Below are positions 22,701 to 37,275 of a DNA stretch of 64,000 bases, piece by piece. Positions within the stretch are counted from its first letter, which is position 1. Each line of letters begins with the position of its first letter. The DNA comes from Leptospira adleri (GTDB taxonomy: Bacteria; Spirochaetota; Leptospiria; Leptospirales; Leptospiraceae). The stretch spans positions 24,578 to 88,577 of the forward strand of contig NZ_NPDU01000011.1 in the NCBI RefSeq assembly GCF_002811985.1, in the 5' to 3' direction. A program made the translations under genes and the position numbers. Below the pieces are notes generated by a model. That model had not been told where the DNA came from. It did not search any database and worked only from the letters and a program-made list of their open reading frames with translations.

Positions 22701-22925
22701 TTTAGGACAGAGAATTGATTCTGACAATTCTCCTCCGGTCGTTCGGGCCTTCCTCAGGGATTTTCTTTTTCCTGAAATTCCACAAAGAATAGAATCCCGA
22801 CGGACAAACTCACACTGAATCAGTGTGAAATGGTTGACTTAGACCTTTTTCAGAAAGCTTCTGTTAGAAAGAGTGTTGGATTCTTCTAAATAGAAAAGAA
22901 ACGCAATCATTAACGCCAATCAGGG

Positions 22926-23093
<168 letters not shown>

Positions 23094-23103
23094 GAACTAA
23101 GTC

Positions 23104-23424
23104 ATCGAAGAGACATTAAAATCCAGGAAGGAGATACAATCTCTTTTTAAGGCTGGAAAAAGAGTCTCCCGCTTCCCGATCGTTCTTGTATATTCTCCTA
23201 ACTCCTTATCTAAGAACCGTTTTTTGTACTGTCCGGAACGTACGGTAAAGACGGCGGTTCAAAGAAACCGGATCAAAAGGAAACTACGTTCGGTCATACA
23301 CGAGGAAGAGAAGAACTTTCTAAAAGGCTTTGACATCGCAATATTAGCCAAAAAAGAAATTTTGGATCTAAACCACGGGGAGCTGGTTAAGATTCTGGTC
23401 TCTCTGATCAACCGAATCTTATGA
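23104..23424 (+). CDS. rnpA: Ribonuclease P protein component (unusual start)
   Basis: Protein partner of the RNase P RNA in 5' tRNA maturation. The frame contains the RnpA pattern: FKAGKRVSRFPIVLVYS (strand pair) and VKTAVQRNRIKRKLR (the RNR motif). An in-frame stop (23098-23100) lies just upstream, and between it and the conserved region there is no ATG, GTG or TTG; the first TTG (23224) would remove the N-terminal half of the fold. The start is therefore taken as ATC at 23104; ATA at 23134 is another candidate. The gene overlaps yidD by four bases (ATGA at 23421). Gene identity is firm, start is not. Confidence 0.8.
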   Translation: MEETLKSRKEIQSLFKAGKRVSRFPIVLVYSPNSLSKNRFLYCPERTVKTAVQRNRIKRKLRSVIHEEEKNFLKGFDIAILAKKEILDLNHGELVKILVSLINRIL

Positions 23425-23647
23425 ACCAACTTGCAATCAAACTGATTCAGCTTTACAAACGGCTAATCTCTCCTTTACTCCCGCCAGCCTGTCGATTCAC
23501 TCCAACTTGTTCCGAATATGCCGCACAAGCATTTCAAGAATACGGATTTTTCCGCGCATTGCAGCTGAGTACTTGGAGAATTTTGAGATGCAACCCTCTC
23601 TCTCGGGGATTCGAAGATCCCTTACCACCTAACATTAAAAGGACGAA

Positions 23648-23651
<4 letters not shown>
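23421..23651 (+). CDS. yidD: Membrane protein insertion efficiency factor
   Basis: 76 residues with the YidD signature: an amphipathic N-terminus ([21 protein letters not shown]), [19 protein letters not shown], and the [17 protein letters not shown] block with its conserved Cys residues. Acts at the inner face of the cytoplasmic membrane alongside YidC. Coupled to rnpA by an ATGA overlap and to yidC by another at 23648. Confidence 0.95.
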
Positions 23652-25534
<1,883 letters not shown>

Positions 25535-25567
25535 TCGCGCAACGAACTCATTATCGAGGATAAACAC

Positions 25568-27641
<2,074 letters not shown>

Positions 27642-27688
27642 ATTGTTATCGTCTCACGGTCTGAATTCAAAAATATGGGAAATATCGT

Positions 27689-28951
27689 ATGAGGGAAAAA
27701 TCACTACAGTATCACTCGCTCCATCCAAAGGGAAAAATAGAAGTGGTTCCAACGAAACCAACTCTGGATTCTTATGATCTTTCCCTCGCGTATTCTCCCG
27801 GCGTCGCATATCCTTGTTTGGAAATCAAAGACGTCCCCGACCTCGTTTACGAATATACAAACAAAGGGAATCTAGTCGGAATCATCACCAACGGAACCGC
27901 GGTTCTCGGTCTCGGCGATATCGGCGCGTTAGCCGGTAAGCCCGTGATGGAAGGCAAGGCGGTGCTTTTTAAAAAATTTGCGGGGATCGACGTCTTTGAT
28001 ATCGAAGTGAACACAAAAGACCCCGACGAATTTATCAACGCCGTTAAACTTCTCGAACCGACCTTCGGCGGCATCAACCTCGAAGATATCAAAGCTCCGG
28101 AAAGTTTTTATATCGAAGAAGAACTGATAAAAAAAATGGAAATCCCCGTGTTTCATGATGATCAACACGGGACCGCGATCATTACGGTCGCAGGTCTTCT
28201 TAATTCTTTCGAAATCACCGGTAAAAAACCGGGAGACGTGAAAGTAGTTATTTGCGGAGCCGGCGCCGCTGGAATCGCGATCGCCGAACTCATACAACAT
28301 ATCGGAATTAAAAAAGAACAAATTTTCTTAGTCGATACGAAAGGTGTGATTCATCACGCTCGTACCGATCTGAACGAATCTAAAAAAAGATACGTTCAAA
28401 AAACGGATTCTACAACTCTCAAAGAAGTGATGAAAGGAGCCGATATTTTCGTCGGTGTTTCCGTTCAGGACATGGTTGACGAGGATATGGTTCGCTCCAT
28501 GGCAAAGAATCCTGTGATCTTCGCATTAGCAAATCCTGATCCTGAAATTCCGTATCAAGTCGCCAAAGCCGTTCGCTCCGATCTAATTATGGGAACGGGA
28601 AGAAGCGATAATCCGAATCAGGTTAATAACGTATTAGGTTTTCCTTTTATATTCCGCGGAGCTCTTGATGTAAGAGCGCGTCACATTACTCTGGAAATGA
28701 AATTGGCGGCCGCGCGTTCGCTTGCCGAATTGGCTCGTCTGGAAGTTCCGGACGCGGTCAGTCAAGCCTACGGCGGAGTTAAATTTCAGTTCGGTCCGGA
28801 GTATTTGATTCCGAAACCCTTCGATAAACGAGTTCTTTTCCACGTGGCCCCTGCTGTTGCCGAAGCTGCGGTCGCAAGCGGAACCGCGCGAATTCCGTAT
28901 CCCGGAAGAGAAAAATATCTCGGTTTTCTGGAAGGAATTATTCGGAGCTGA
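27689..28951 (+). CDS. NAD(P)-dependent malic enzyme
   Basis: 420 residues, the short single-domain form lacking the phosphotransacetylase-like tail of MaeB. Signature blocks: [43 protein letters not shown] (metal/malate region), [18 protein letters not shown], and the dinucleotide-binding [12 protein letters not shown]. Oxidatively decarboxylates malate to pyruvate, supplying NAD(P)H. The fumarase gene lies close by on the same strand, giving two adjacent C4-acid steps, although an unrelated gene separates them. Cofactor preference cannot be settled from motifs. Confidence 0.93.
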   Translation: MREKSLQYHSLHPKGKIEVVPTKPTLDSYDLSLAYSPGVAYPCLEIKDVPDLVYEYTNKGNLVGIITNGTAVLGLGDIGALAGKPVMEGKAVLFKKFAGIDVFDIEVNTKDPDEFINAVKLLEPTFGGINLEDIKAPESFYIEEELIKKMEIPVFHDDQHGTAIITVAGLLNSFEITGKKPGDVKVVICGAGAAGIAIAELIQHIGIKKEQIFLVDTKGVIHHARTDLNESKKRYVQKTDSTTLKEVMKGADIFVGVSVQDMVDEDMVRSMAKNPVIFALANPDPEIPYQVAKAVRSDLIMGTGRSDNPNQVNNVLGFPFIFRGALDVRARHITLEMKLAAARSLAELARLEVPDAVSQAYGGVKFQFGPEYLIPKPFDKRVLFHVAPAVAEAAVASGTARIPYPGREKYLGFLEGIIRS

Positions 28952-29052
28952 TTTTTTTTCCCGCTTTCGAAATCCGATATTCATAAAGACGCGAGGCTTT
29001 TGCGAATTTCTAAAGTCTCTTATCAATATACCCTAATCGGGTACGTAATATT

Positions 29053-31128
29053 ATGTCCAAATCTGAAAATCAAGTTCCCACACCCGAAACCTCCGCCGTA
29101 AGTACGGAAGATACTCAGGACATGATCACGGATCAGGAACTTAAAGTCTTGATGCTTCAATTCAATCCGGGTGCATTTAAAGATATTGATTTGGTTGAGA
29201 AGGGTGTGGAGAATTATTTTCTTTTCAACCATTCTCCTTTTGCTCTTACAAAGATTGAACAGCTTCAGCATCTCAAACTTCAAGATATGAAATTTCTCGA
29301 GGAAAGAAGAGGAATCCAATCCTATCAGTATCTTCACTTCCAAAAGGAAATCAGAGAACTTCAAATCGCAAACGTCATCATAAGACCTGCGTCCTTAAAA
29401 GCGGATCAGATCATAAAGGTAAAAAGAGGATGTCTTTTACAAAGTGTCGCCGCGATTTTAGAAATGCTTCACGCGAGAGATCAGTTTATTTTAAACGTTT
29501 CTAAGAATTCTGAAATCGAGGATTGGGTTCATCAGAATTATATCAACGTGGACGAGAAGGGAACGCCGATCAATCTTTCCGATTCTAAATTCCTCGAAAA
29601 GTCCATGCAGAATTTGGAATCTCTTTCTCTGGAATCTCTCTTGAGTAGATTACAAGTAAGAGGCGATCTTTTCAGTCATATTTTTCAATTATTGGATCAT
29701 AAGCCCGGAGAAATTTTAAATCAACTTTCCGTTATCAAAGTCGAAGTCGAGGTTTTACCGGTTCTTGAGAAAAGAGGATCTCGTTCTCCGCTCTTGCAGC
29801 TTCATCCGCGCTTCCATCTCTTTCAACCTTCCCTGGACGAACTTTTGAGTTTTAGACACGCGAAAGAAAAGGACGAAGAAGGAAGGACCACCGAGTTAGA
29901 AGTCATATTCGAATTATTCACGGTGATTGCCCGTAAAATTCTTTTACAAATCCTTCCAACCGAAGAATCTTCTTGGATCGAACTTACCGGAAACGCGCAG
30001 GCTGAAAGATACGCACAAGAATTGAAAAAACATCCCGCGTTTGTGTCCGGAAAAAATTGGGTCGGGGGCGGAGATTTCATCAAAGCCTATGAAATTTTGA
30101 TTCAAACCATTCGAACTCTTTCCAATCTAAAAAAAGAATCTTTGATCAATCTTATCACCGGCGAAAATTTATTTCGTTTTAAAGAATCCAAGGAACCCGT
30201 TCAATTCGATCTTTCCAATTTTGAAGTCGACGAAGTTGCGCTTAAATCGGTGGGAATGAGCCGTAACGAATTATTTCGAGAGGTTTTGGAACGGATTCGC
30301 GCGCGAGAAGATTTTTTAAAGAAAGAACGTAAAGGTCAAGGCGGCGATGTCATCGGTCTACAGATTTTGGCGAAGAGTATGATCTTACGCGCGTTCACCG
30401 AGATTCGTCCAAGACGAACTTCGATTCACAATCTCGTAAGACAAAACGGATATTCGAGAGGAATTTACGAATTCTTACGAGAAGTTTCAGATGTGAAAGA
30501 CGGACAAGCGGCCGTGGACGAACAGATTCGACTCAGCAAAGCGATCGCAGAATGGGAAGAGGACACTGAAAAAGAAAGGATCCGATCCGAGCGCGCTTCT
30601 AAATCGATCTTGGAAAGACTCATCGAATTCATTCTCAGCCTTTTTGGAATTTCAGTAGCCCCTAAAGAAAGGGAAGTTTCAAACAAAGGGTTTGTTAAAA
30701 AAGATCAAAAGGTTTCCGATTCAGAAAATTCTTCGCAAGAATCCGCTAAACCGAAAAAGAAACTTTCCCTGGGCGTAATCGTTGGTCCGAAAGAAAAGGA
30801 AATGATCGTTCCCGCGAGACTTCAAAAAGCGATCGATTACGTGGATCGCAAAAACAACGGTTTGATTTGGCTTGATGAAGTGGTGGTTGCCGTTGCGTCT
30901 CCTGAATTCGGAAAAGACAAAGTGGCCGACCTCATTTACTATGACCAGAAGCGGAGATATCTCGAAATCAGAGCGATGAACCAGGTTCGTCACGTTTTTA
31001 TTCGCAGAGAATTAGAATCGGATCCCACTTGGATTCAATCCACTCTGGATTACCTTGATAACGTTTCCGCAAAGAAACCAGAGTTTTCCGCTCTTGCGGA
31101 TACTCTGAGACGATTCAGAGAAGAGTAA
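29053..31128 (+). CDS. Large cytoplasmic protein of unknown function
   Basis: 691 residues, no signal peptide and no transmembrane helix. No family was recognised. The N-terminal third is helix-rich with an acidic start; the middle contains long Leu-rich helices. A Ser/Lys-rich low-complexity linker occurs around residues 540-580 ([21 protein letters not shown]), followed by a compact C-terminal domain (~590-691) rich in aromatic and basic residues. ATG at 29053. It sits between the malic enzyme and fumarase genes with ~100-base gaps on both sides, so it is probably a separate transcription unit. Confidence 0.65.
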   Translation: MSKSENQVPTPETSAVSTEDTQDMITDQELKVLMLQFNPGAFKDIDLVEKGVENYFLFNHSPFALTKIEQLQHLKLQDMKFLEERRGIQSYQYLHFQKEIRELQIANVIIRPASLKADQIIKVKRGCLLQSVAAILEMLHARDQFILNVSKNSEIEDWVHQNYINVDEKGTPINLSDSKFLEKSMQNLESLSLESLLSRLQVRGDLFSHIFQLLDHKPGEILNQLSVIKVEVEVLPVLEKRGSRSPLLQLHPRFHLFQPSLDELLSFRHAKEKDEEGRTTELEVIFELFTVIARKILLQILPTEESSWIELTGNAQAERYAQELKKHPAFVSGKNWVGGGDFIKAYEILIQTIRTLSNLKKESLINLITGENLFRFKESKEPVQFDLSNFEVDEVALKSVGMSRNELFREVLERIRAREDFLKKERKGQGGDVIGLQILAKSMILRAFTEIRPRRTSIHNLVRQNGYSRGIYEFLREVSDVKDGQAAVDEQIRLSKAIAEWEEDTEKERIRSERASKSILERLIEFILSLFGISVAPKEREVSNKGFVKKDQKVSDSENSSQESAKPKKKLSLGVIVGPKEKEMIVPARLQKAIDYVDRKNNGLIWLDEVVVAVASPEFGKDKVADLIYYDQKRRYLEIRAMNQVRHVFIRRELESDPTWIQSTLDYLDNVSAKKPEFSALADTLRRFREE

Positions 31129-31228
31129 CGATCTCTTTTTGATTCTAAAGTATATTAGAATTTTATAAAGAATCATTTTTCTTTTTTGGAAAACTTATAT
31201 TCTAATTAATTACCTATTCGGAGGCTTC

Positions 31229-32623
<1,395 letters not shown>

Positions 32624-32924
32624 GATTTAAATCGTCCGCTTTTGCGAAGACCCGTTTTGAAAGAACGGGTCTTTTTATTTCTTCTCTTTATTCAGAACTA
32701 GAATCTAAAATGCAAAAACGAAAATTAGAATTAGAAAGTAGGGAAAACAAAAATCGCAGATTGTTTGAGACAAAGTAGAAAACATACGGAAATTTATCTT
32801 CAAAAACCGGAATTCCGAAAGCAATAAAAATTAAGTATATTATATAAATATTATATATCAATGCGCTGCCCCGTAGAGATTGTCCTAATTCTCCCGAGGC
32901 GTATTCAGTCCCAAGTTTTCCTTA
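32624..32924. other. Left junction of the island
   Basis: About 300 bases. Besides the fumC terminator it holds an A-rich stretch and an AT-only patch near 32835-32862 (tatattatataaatattatatat-like, self-complementary over much of its length). No gene was found. No direct repeat matching the right-hand side of the island could be spotted by eye. Confidence 0.4.
32647..32679 (+). terminator. Rho-independent terminator of fumC
   Basis: Ten-bp stem AAGACCCGTT (32647-32656) / AACGGGTCTT (32664-32673) with a 7-base loop and a following T-run. Confidence 0.9.
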
Positions 32925-33056
32925 TTAATGATCCTTATACAGACGGTTTATGAAAAGCCAAAGACAGGCGGCAAAGGCTCCGATAAAAAACCAAACAAAG
33001 AATGTCCAAAAGACCGAATATCCGAATACTAAGGTCACGATCTCAAGCGTTTTCAC
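32925..33056 (-). CDS. Small one-TM phage peptide
   Basis: 43 residues read from GTG at 33056, overlapping the DUF1353 stop codon by GTGA. The composition is one long aromatic hydrophobic helix (residues ~5-35; GYSVFWTFFVWFFIGAFAA) followed by a short basic tail. Such peptides are common at the ends of phage operons. It is the last gene of the leftward operon. No family recognised. Confidence 0.55.
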   Translation of the reverse strand: MKTLEIVTLVFGYSVFWTFFVWFFIGAFAACLWLFINRLYKDH

Positions 33057-33511
33057 GGAGCGACTTCCCACTCTTTTGTTTCATCTCTACGCTTTGCGGA
33101 AGATTCGCCAAACCATCGTACAAATTTATAAACATAATTTGCGCGAAAAAAACTCATCCCGTCCTCTATGCAGACTTCCTTAAGAATTTTATCCGCCGGC
33201 TCACGAAAAATTTTCGGATCTAACTTTTCCTCTCTCATCAATTGATACAAAGCATCATGGATGAGCGATCCTCTTATAAATGTTTTTGTGTCGATGGTCG
33301 GTCCGCTAGGGCCGTCCCAGGCGTATCCGGATTCGATTTTTAAAAGTCCATCCGAAGAAAGTTCGAGAAAAATTTTTACATCGGGGGCTCCGATCTTACA
33401 GGAGGAATTTGTCCGTATTTGCGTTTGATAGTTATAATTTTTTATCAGCTGATACTTATAGTTTCTAAGATTTTTGAACGTGATCTGATTCATTTTGGCA
33501 CCCTTTGACAT
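33053..33511 (-). CDS. DUF1353-like phage protein
   Basis: 152 residues. The pattern matches DUF1353 proteins of tailed phages: a strand-rich N-terminal half, GYAWDGPSGPT (usual GFxTDxAS/GP loop), RGSLIHDALYQLMRE with the His-Asp pair, then a helix with D, and the YKFVRWFG C-terminal motif. The conserved His/Asp suggest a small metal-dependent enzyme, but no activity is established for the family. A second possible start is the ATG six codons in (MNQITF). It overlaps the next small gene and is one base from the gene before it. Confidence 0.75.
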   Translation of the reverse strand: MSKGAKMNQITFKNLRNYKYQLIKNYNYQTQIRTNSSCKIGAPDVKIFLELSSDGLLKIESGYAWDGPSGPTIDTKTFIRGSLIHDALYQLMREEKLDPKIFREPADKILKEVCIEDGMSFFRANYVYKFVRWFGESSAKRRDETKEWEVAP

Positions 33512-33712
33512 TTAAGAATGAATGGAGGAGTTTCTTTTGTTCTCGGCTATCTTTTCAATCGTGGTCTGAGAAACGCCCAACTTCCTTTTTACGAAGAGAG
33601 TCATGGTCGAAATATTCACAGTTCCGAACTCGTCCAATACCGCGTCGCTGAAGTCATTGAATTCCAGATCCTCGAGCTGAATTTTGAGCTGGGCCTTAAA
33701 TGTTGATAACAT
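33512..33712 (-). CDS. Small island protein, unknown
   Basis: 66 residues, mixed helix, no membrane segment and no recognisable family. ATG at 33712 is preceded by AGGAGAGGAA, a good ribosome-binding site located inside the end of the upstream gene (17-base overlap). The stop directly abuts the DUF1353 gene. Translation coupling in the leftward operon is the main support. Confidence 0.6.
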   Translation of the reverse strand: MLSTFKAQLKIQLEDLEFNDFSDAVLDEFGTVNISTMTLFVKRKLGVSQTTIEKIAENKRNSSIHS

Positions 33713-33929
33713 GTTCCTCTCCTTGTTCTATTTTCCAAATCGAATTACTGAAATAACGTTCTATTAGAATTCTTACATATTCAGTGCTTTCCGCAATTTT
33801 GATCGTGAAATTTGGTCTATCTATCTTAACTTTCAAACCTTGAACTTCTTCGTGTGTGAATCGGGAAAATCTTTTGGAATATTCAACGAAACTTTCCCAA
33901 TCCGTATTTTTAAACGTTTGTATCGACAT
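33696..33929 (-). CDS. Small island protein, unknown
   Basis: 77 residues, no membrane helix, no recognised family; aromatic- and charge-rich. The ATG at 33929 overlaps the stop of the Gam-like gene in TAATG, typical of translationally coupled phage genes. Confidence 0.6.
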   Translation of the reverse strand: MSIQTFKNTDWESFVEYSKRFSRFTHEEVQGLKVKIDRPNFTIKIAESTEYVRILIERYFSNSIWKIEQGEEHVINI

Positions 33930-34525
33930 TAGGCTACCCCCAGGCCGACTTCGATTTCAATCTCGGTTTCGTTCGGCGTTATGTAGAGGCGTTCGGATTC
34001 TTCGTTGAGTTCGATACCGATTTTTTGCTCTGCTCTTAGTGGATCAGCTAGAATCCGTTCTTTGTCGAGTTCCAATTTTAATCGGATGTAAAGACCTCCT
34101 AATTTAGAAACTAGAGTATTCAGCTTTTCTAAAATACGGTTTTCGGAGAGAATTTTTTCCAGAAATTCTGCGTTTCCACGGGTTTTAACGGAAGCAGGGA
34201 GTTTTCTGAGTTTTAATACACCCGTTGTCAGTTTGCAGGTTTTGTACTCGGGATTGGGAAAGAGTTCCGTCTTATGATGATCTACGAAATACTTTACTCC
34301 GGATGCAATGTGTTGGATTCTTAAATCGAAAGGAAGAATGTCCTTTTGAAGATCCAGTTGAAGTTTGCTGATTTGGTCGTCGGTTTTGTTTTTGATTCGA
34401 TCTCTTTCACGTTTGATCTCGCCGAGCAATTGAATTGCTCGGACGAGGTCGGTCCGATTCTTGTAGTGGTTGTCCGTTAAACCAACAAGAAGATCTTTCT
34501 TATTTTTGTTCTTTGGTTTTGACAT
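33929..34525 (-). CDS. gam: Mu Gam-like host-nuclease inhibitor
   Basis: 198 residues resembling phage Mu Gam, which binds linear DNA ends and blocks exonucleases (Ku-like fold). Visible family order: an N-terminal helix with [44 protein letters not shown], then [18 protein letters not shown] (Mu: TGxVxWRxRPPSVxxRG), [19 protein letters not shown], and the final [15 protein letters not shown]. Start ATG 34525 after GGAGAG. It is the clearest phage gene in the island and points to a Mu-type ancestor, although no Mu transposase genes are near. Confidence 0.85.
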   Translation of the reverse strand: MSKPKNKNKKDLLVGLTDNHYKNRTDLVRAIQLLGEIKRERDRIKNKTDDQISKLQLDLQKDILPFDLRIQHIASGVKYFVDHHKTELFPNPEYKTCKLTTGVLKLRKLPASVKTRGNAEFLEKILSENRILEKLNTLVSKLGGLYIRLKLELDKERILADPLRAEQKIGIELNEESERLYITPNETEIEIEVGLGVA

Positions 34526-34533
34526 ATTCTCTC

Positions 34534-34662
34534 CTATTTTGAAGTCATCTCGACTATCACTCCGTTAGTTGAATAAGGAAAAACTTTCGCATTCGGAATC
34601 TTCTTGGCGGAGGATCTTTTTTGTTTTTTTCTAATTTTGGTTTTATTTCCTGAATTATTCAT
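34534..34662 (-). CDS. Short basic island peptide
   Basis: 42 residues from the ATG at 34662: a strongly basic N-terminal half ([15 protein letters not shown]) followed by a neutral tail. It ends nine bases before the Gam-like gene. Its ribosome-binding site GGGAG lies in a 13-base tandem repeat. No family recognised; the gene is supported by the start signals and operon spacing. Confidence 0.5.
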   Translation of the reverse strand: MNNSGNKTKIRKKQKRSSAKKIPNAKVFPYSTNGVIVEMTSK

Positions 34663-34698
34663 ATTTTTCTCCCATATTTTTCTCCCATATTTTTCACT
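34661..34698. repeat. 13-bp tandem repeat carrying the ribosome-binding site
   Basis: The unit atatttttctccc is present twice in a row (34661-34673 and 34674-34686) and then eight or nine more bases of a third copy. On the minus strand each unit offers GGGAG plus an ATAT tail, so the start region of the 42-residue peptide has been duplicated. Confidence 0.75.
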
Positions 34699-34761
34699 CG
34701 CTTTGCTTTGATTTTAAGAATTCAAATATTTGAATATACTCATCGCTGATATCTAAATATT

Positions 34762-35229
34762 TCATTCAGAGATGCTCTTTTCGTTTTCGGCTATTTTTGT
34801 TCCTGTTTGAAATTTGTCGAAACGGGAGGCTTTGAAAATCCGGGAATACCAATCTGTAAATTCTTGAATCGATTCGGGATCTAAAAGGTGACCAAGTCTT
34901 TCTCTTTCCTTGTCTTCTCGATAGATGGTTCGGATCGTTTCTATAGGGAGCCTCCAAGAATCTTCGATCGCAATTACGTAACGAGGAGTATTTCGAATTC
35001 CTTTTACTACATCCGCTAAATGCTCGCGATAAATCGGTCCTGAATTCTGAGTCCGATCTTTAGAAAGATCGTAAGAATATTTAAAGGCTATGTCCCTGAG
35101 ATTCAGTTTGGATTCGAAGACAATCCGCTCCAAACGTTGAGATAAGGATCGCCCCCTCCTCCAAAATCCTTTAAAGTGAACGACTTCTCCGTTCAAGATG
35201 CTTCTTTTTGTTTCAATGAAATGATTCAT
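34762..35229 (-). CDS. Putative helix-turn-helix phage regulator
   Basis: 155 residues from ATG 35229, five bases after the upstream gene ends; a longer frame begins at 35277. Residues ~40-115 read like a phage HTH of the Ner/Cro kind: [23 protein letters not shown], then [32 protein letters not shown], which resembles the recognition helix plus the GxRxSxRIxxAIxxxLGLP tail of that group, with a longer spacer. The rest is charged and unassigned. The assignment is by pattern only. Confidence 0.55.
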   Translation of the reverse strand: MNHFIETKRSILNGEVVHFKGFWRRGRSLSQRLERIVFESKLNLRDIAFKYSYDLSKDRTQNSGPIYREHLADVVKGIRNTPRYVIAIEDSWRLPIETIRTIYREDKERERLGHLLDPESIQEFTDWYSRIFKASRFDKFQTGTKIAENEKSISE

Positions 35230-35233
35230 TTTA

Positions 35234-35458
35234 TTACGCGACCGCGATCTCCTTCTTTGGGACGGCTTTACGAACATAAGAATCTTTGATGTCGGTTTTT
35301 TCGATAATCGGTAGAATGTGACATGTCAGATAATCCGCGAGTTCTTCCGCTCTAAATCTGCGAATCATTTGTTCGGGAACTTTTCTCCAAGCCTTTTCAA
35401 GAAGATTTTTATCGGCGCGGATCGTTTTTAAAACTTTTTGTTTTTTTGTAAGATTCAT
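35234..35458 (-). CDS. Small island protein, unknown
   Basis: 74 residues, basic N-terminus ([17 protein letters not shown]), helical, no membrane segment and no recognised family. ATG at 35458 overlaps the stop of the zinc-ribbon-like gene upstream (ATGA). Confidence 0.55.
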   Translation of the reverse strand: MNLTKKQKVLKTIRADKNLLEKAWRKVPEQMIRRFRAEELADYLTCHILPIIEKTDIKDSYVRKAVPKKEIAVA

Positions 35459-35634
35459 ACGGCTCCTCTGAATTCATTCAAAACTGAGACTCGAGATAAG
35501 TTCGGATCTGAGGAATAACGTTTTCCGGAGATGGGAATCAAACTTCTGAATTTTTTTCTTAAGCAGTCCTTGCAAAGATCCGTTTGAGAAAGAGATTCGT
35601 TTTGTTTGCAATGGTCGCAGATTTCAGGTTTCAT
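35455..35634 (-). CDS. Small putative zinc-ribbon protein
   Basis: 59 residues from ATG 35634. The first half holds two CxxC-type knuckles, ICDHCKQNES and LCKDCLRKK, spaced by 11 residues, which could bind one zinc ion. The second half is basic. It overlaps the neighbouring genes at both ends by short stop/start overlaps. Just below the length where ORF lists usually start, so easily missed. Confidence 0.6.
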   Translation of the reverse strand: MKPEICDHCKQNESLSQTDLCKDCLRKKFRSLIPISGKRYSSDPNLSRVSVLNEFRGAV

Positions 35635-35848
35635 ATTCTAAATTCTCCTTGATTTTTTGTTCGTTTACCCATTCTGAAAATTCTCCTTCCAACTTATTGT
35701 CTTGTAAAAATGCGTCGATGATCGCGGAGCGGCTTAAAAGACTTTCAATGATTTCGAAATGGTTTCTTCTTGTTCCGTCCTTTCTATAAAGTTTGGAAAG
35801 AAGGATTCCCCTTCTGAGCAAAGTAATCTTTTCACGAATACGAATCAT
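35624..35848 (-). CDS. Small island protein, unknown
   Basis: 74 residues, basic N-terminal half and acidic C-terminal half, no membrane helix, no recognised family. ATG at 35848 overlaps the stop of the gene upstream by four bases; the 3' end overlaps the zinc-ribbon-like gene. Confidence 0.55.
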   Translation of the reverse strand: MIRIREKITLLRRGILLSKLYRKDGTRRNHFEIIESLLSRSAIIDAFLQDNKLEGEFSEWVNEQKIKENLEYET

Positions 35849-36147
35849 TCTCCGTATTCCTCTTCGAGAATATATTCAAGAATTCTGATAAACTCTTGAA
35901 CTCTACTTTGGTCTTTTCGACAGATCTGAACGATATCATTTTTAACTAGAAAAAGGGACGTTACCGCCTTATCCGTCATTTCCGAATGATCGTCCCATCT
36001 CCAATCAAAAGTAGGGAATTGATCTTTTACAAACTCCGCGATTTGTCCGATCATTTTGTCCTCAATGTCCGTAAGGACGATAGGATCTAGATTATCGCGG
36101 AAAATGCTTTGTTTACGTTCTATCAAAGTCGATGTTGTTTCTCTCAT
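35845..36147 (-). CDS. Small acidic island protein, unknown
   Basis: 100 residues, acidic, with DIEDKMIGQIAEFVKDQFP and a DWRWDDHSE segment; the C-terminus is helix-rich and ends EEEYGE. No family recognised. ATG at 36147 follows an AAGGAGATTAATAA-type ribosome-binding site. Confidence 0.55.
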   Translation of the reverse strand: MRETTSTLIERKQSIFRDNLDPIVLTDIEDKMIGQIAEFVKDQFPTFDWRWDDHSEMTDKAVTSLFLVKNDIVQICRKDQSRVQEFIRILEYILEEEYGE

Positions 36148-36165
36148 TTATTAATCTCCTTAGTT

Positions 36166-36381
36166 TTAGTTTATTGTGAGTCCGTAGGGTTTGATTCTTC
36201 CAAAATTGAATATTCGATTTCTTGAATTCGTGAGAAATATCGCAGTAGATTTCGTGTCTGCCGAGTTCTTAAATATATGCTCACAACTAAGCTCAACTCC
36301 TTTGAAAATTTGGCGGATGAATCCTTTCGAAGGTAGATTAGAGACGTACTCCTCCAGCTCGACTTTGTTCTGGCTGATCAT
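36166..36381 (-). CDS. First gene of the leftward island operon, unknown
   Basis: 71 residues from ATG 36381, which directly follows AAAGGAGG at ideal distance; a longer frame from 36516 would run through the divergent control region and is rejected. Residues contain ELEEYVSNLPSKGFIRQIFKG and a FKNSADTKSTAIFLTN segment. No family recognised. As the operon-proximal gene facing the repressor it occupies the position where phages often keep a Cro-like or regulatory protein, but no HTH is evident. Confidence 0.6.
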   Translation of the reverse strand: MISQNKVELEEYVSNLPSKGFIRQIFKGVELSCEHIFKNSADTKSTAIFLTNSRNRIFNFGRIKPYGLTIN

Positions 36382-36528
36382 TAAACCTCCTTTTTGTGAT
36401 TGCGATTTCGCTTCCGCTTGCGATGCTTGGGTCGTGCGATTGGCCGAACTCCGCAGAGAAACCGAATGGGTTCCGTCCACCCGAAACAAATATACGTTAA
36501 AAATGTATAAAGTCAATCAAAAAATACG
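36382..36528. promoter_or_regulatory. Divergent control region of the island
   Basis: 147 bases between the leftward operon and the repressor. It should hold both promoters and the repressor's operators. The right end contains a copy of a 32-base direct repeat whose second copy covers the repressor start. Individual -35/-10 boxes cannot be assigned with confidence. Confidence 0.5.
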
Positions 36529-36558
36529 ATGAAAATGTATAAAGCTGATAAAAAATTT
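36495..36558. repeat. 32-bp imperfect direct repeat over the repressor start
   Basis: Two head-to-tail copies starting TACGTTAAAAATGTATAAAG (first) and TACGATGAAAATGTATAAAG (second), diverging mainly in their last third. Both copies encode an M-Y-K start; only the second stays open into the repressor. It can be a tandem duplication of the start region or a pair of operators. Confidence 0.65.
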
Positions 36559-36933
36559 CCTGAACGGTTGAAGAAGCTCATTGAAACTCTTGAAATTTCA
36601 CAGGCAGAATTTGCGAGATCGATTGATCTAAAGCCGGCCTTCATAAGCGATCTCATAAACGAAAGAGCAAAGAGTTTCTCTCAAGATTCATTATTGCGAC
36701 TTCGTATGGAGCATAATGTGAACCCGCTTTGGATCATTGCAGGTGAAGGTGAAATGTTGATTTCCGAAACGGAAGCGAGGTCAGATAAGGAGACGGATCG
36801 TTACAGATCTTTTTTGAGAAAAATAAAAGCCAAGCCGCAAATCGAAGATTTGTTGGAGAGTCTTTTAGAGGTTCCTGATTCGGAATTGGATGCTTTAAAG
36901 GTCGTGATTGAAAAATTTCGCAAAAAGAAATAA
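36529..36933 (+). CDS. CI-like helix-turn-helix repressor
   Basis: 134 residues. N-terminal XRE/CI-type HTH (residues ~12-70): FPERLKKLIETLEISQAEFARSIDLKPAFISDLINERAK, then the NPLWIIAGEGEML tail typical of phage CI-repressor HTH domains. The rest is a charged helical tail (LEVPDSELDALKVVIEKF) without a peptidase domain, so control by RecA-driven self-cleavage is unlikely. Start: ATG 36529 or the ATG six bases later. It reads away from the leftward operon, the usual lysogeny-control layout. Confidence 0.85.
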   Translation: MKMYKADKKFPERLKKLIETLEISQAEFARSIDLKPAFISDLINERAKSFSQDSLLRLRMEHNVNPLWIIAGEGEMLISETEARSDKETDRYRSFLRKIKAKPQIEDLLESLLEVPDSELDALKVVIEKFRKKK

Positions 36934-37101
36934 TTATTTTTTTTCAAGAGTTAAGAAGACGCGATTAACGATTTCAAGCGCGTACGTGTGTCTTAGAACT
37001 TGAATTGGTTCGGGAGAAACTTGAAAATCGTATTCGAACTTTTTAAGAGTTTTTTCCACTTCCCAAAAAAGATAATCGCGTAAATCTTTTGTATTCTCCA
37101 A
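36934..37101 (-). CDS. Small island ORF, unknown
   Basis: 55 residues from TTG 37101, preceded by GGAG at seven bases; a longer TTG frame from 37158 adds 19 hydrophobic residues without a good ribosome-binding site. Contains EVEKTLKKFEYDF and VLRHTYALEIVNRVF. Its stop is one base from the repressor stop (convergent). No family recognised; it may not be expressed. Confidence 0.4.
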   Translation of the reverse strand: MENTKDLRDYLFWEVEKTLKKFEYDFQVSPEPIQVLRHTYALEIVNRVFLTLEKK

Positions 37102-37167
37102 ATTCTTACTCCAACATATAACTATATATATGTTTAGTATATTTTCTACCCCTGACAAAATCCATCT

Positions 37168-37275
37168 TTAATCCGAAACTATGGCCTTTTTTTGTTCCTT
37201 TTGAATCAGTTTTTGGAAATTGATTTGAAAATCTTTTTCAGAAACGGAAATGACAATAATTTCAATATGTCTCAT
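37168..37275 (-). CDS. Short island peptide, marginal
   Basis: 35 residues from ATG 37275 (MRHIEIIVISVSEKDF...), with AGGG five bases upstream. It has the look of a small beta-alpha unit. It would be the gene upstream of the 36934 ORF on the same strand. Supported only by start signals. Confidence 0.35.
   Translation of the reverse strand: MRHIEIIVISVSEKDFQINFQKLIQKEQKKAIVSD

Noticed and set aside
31117..31140. Short AGAGA/TCTCT hairpin with T-run after the large unknown gene
   Set aside because: Stem of only five bases; too weak to annotate with confidence.
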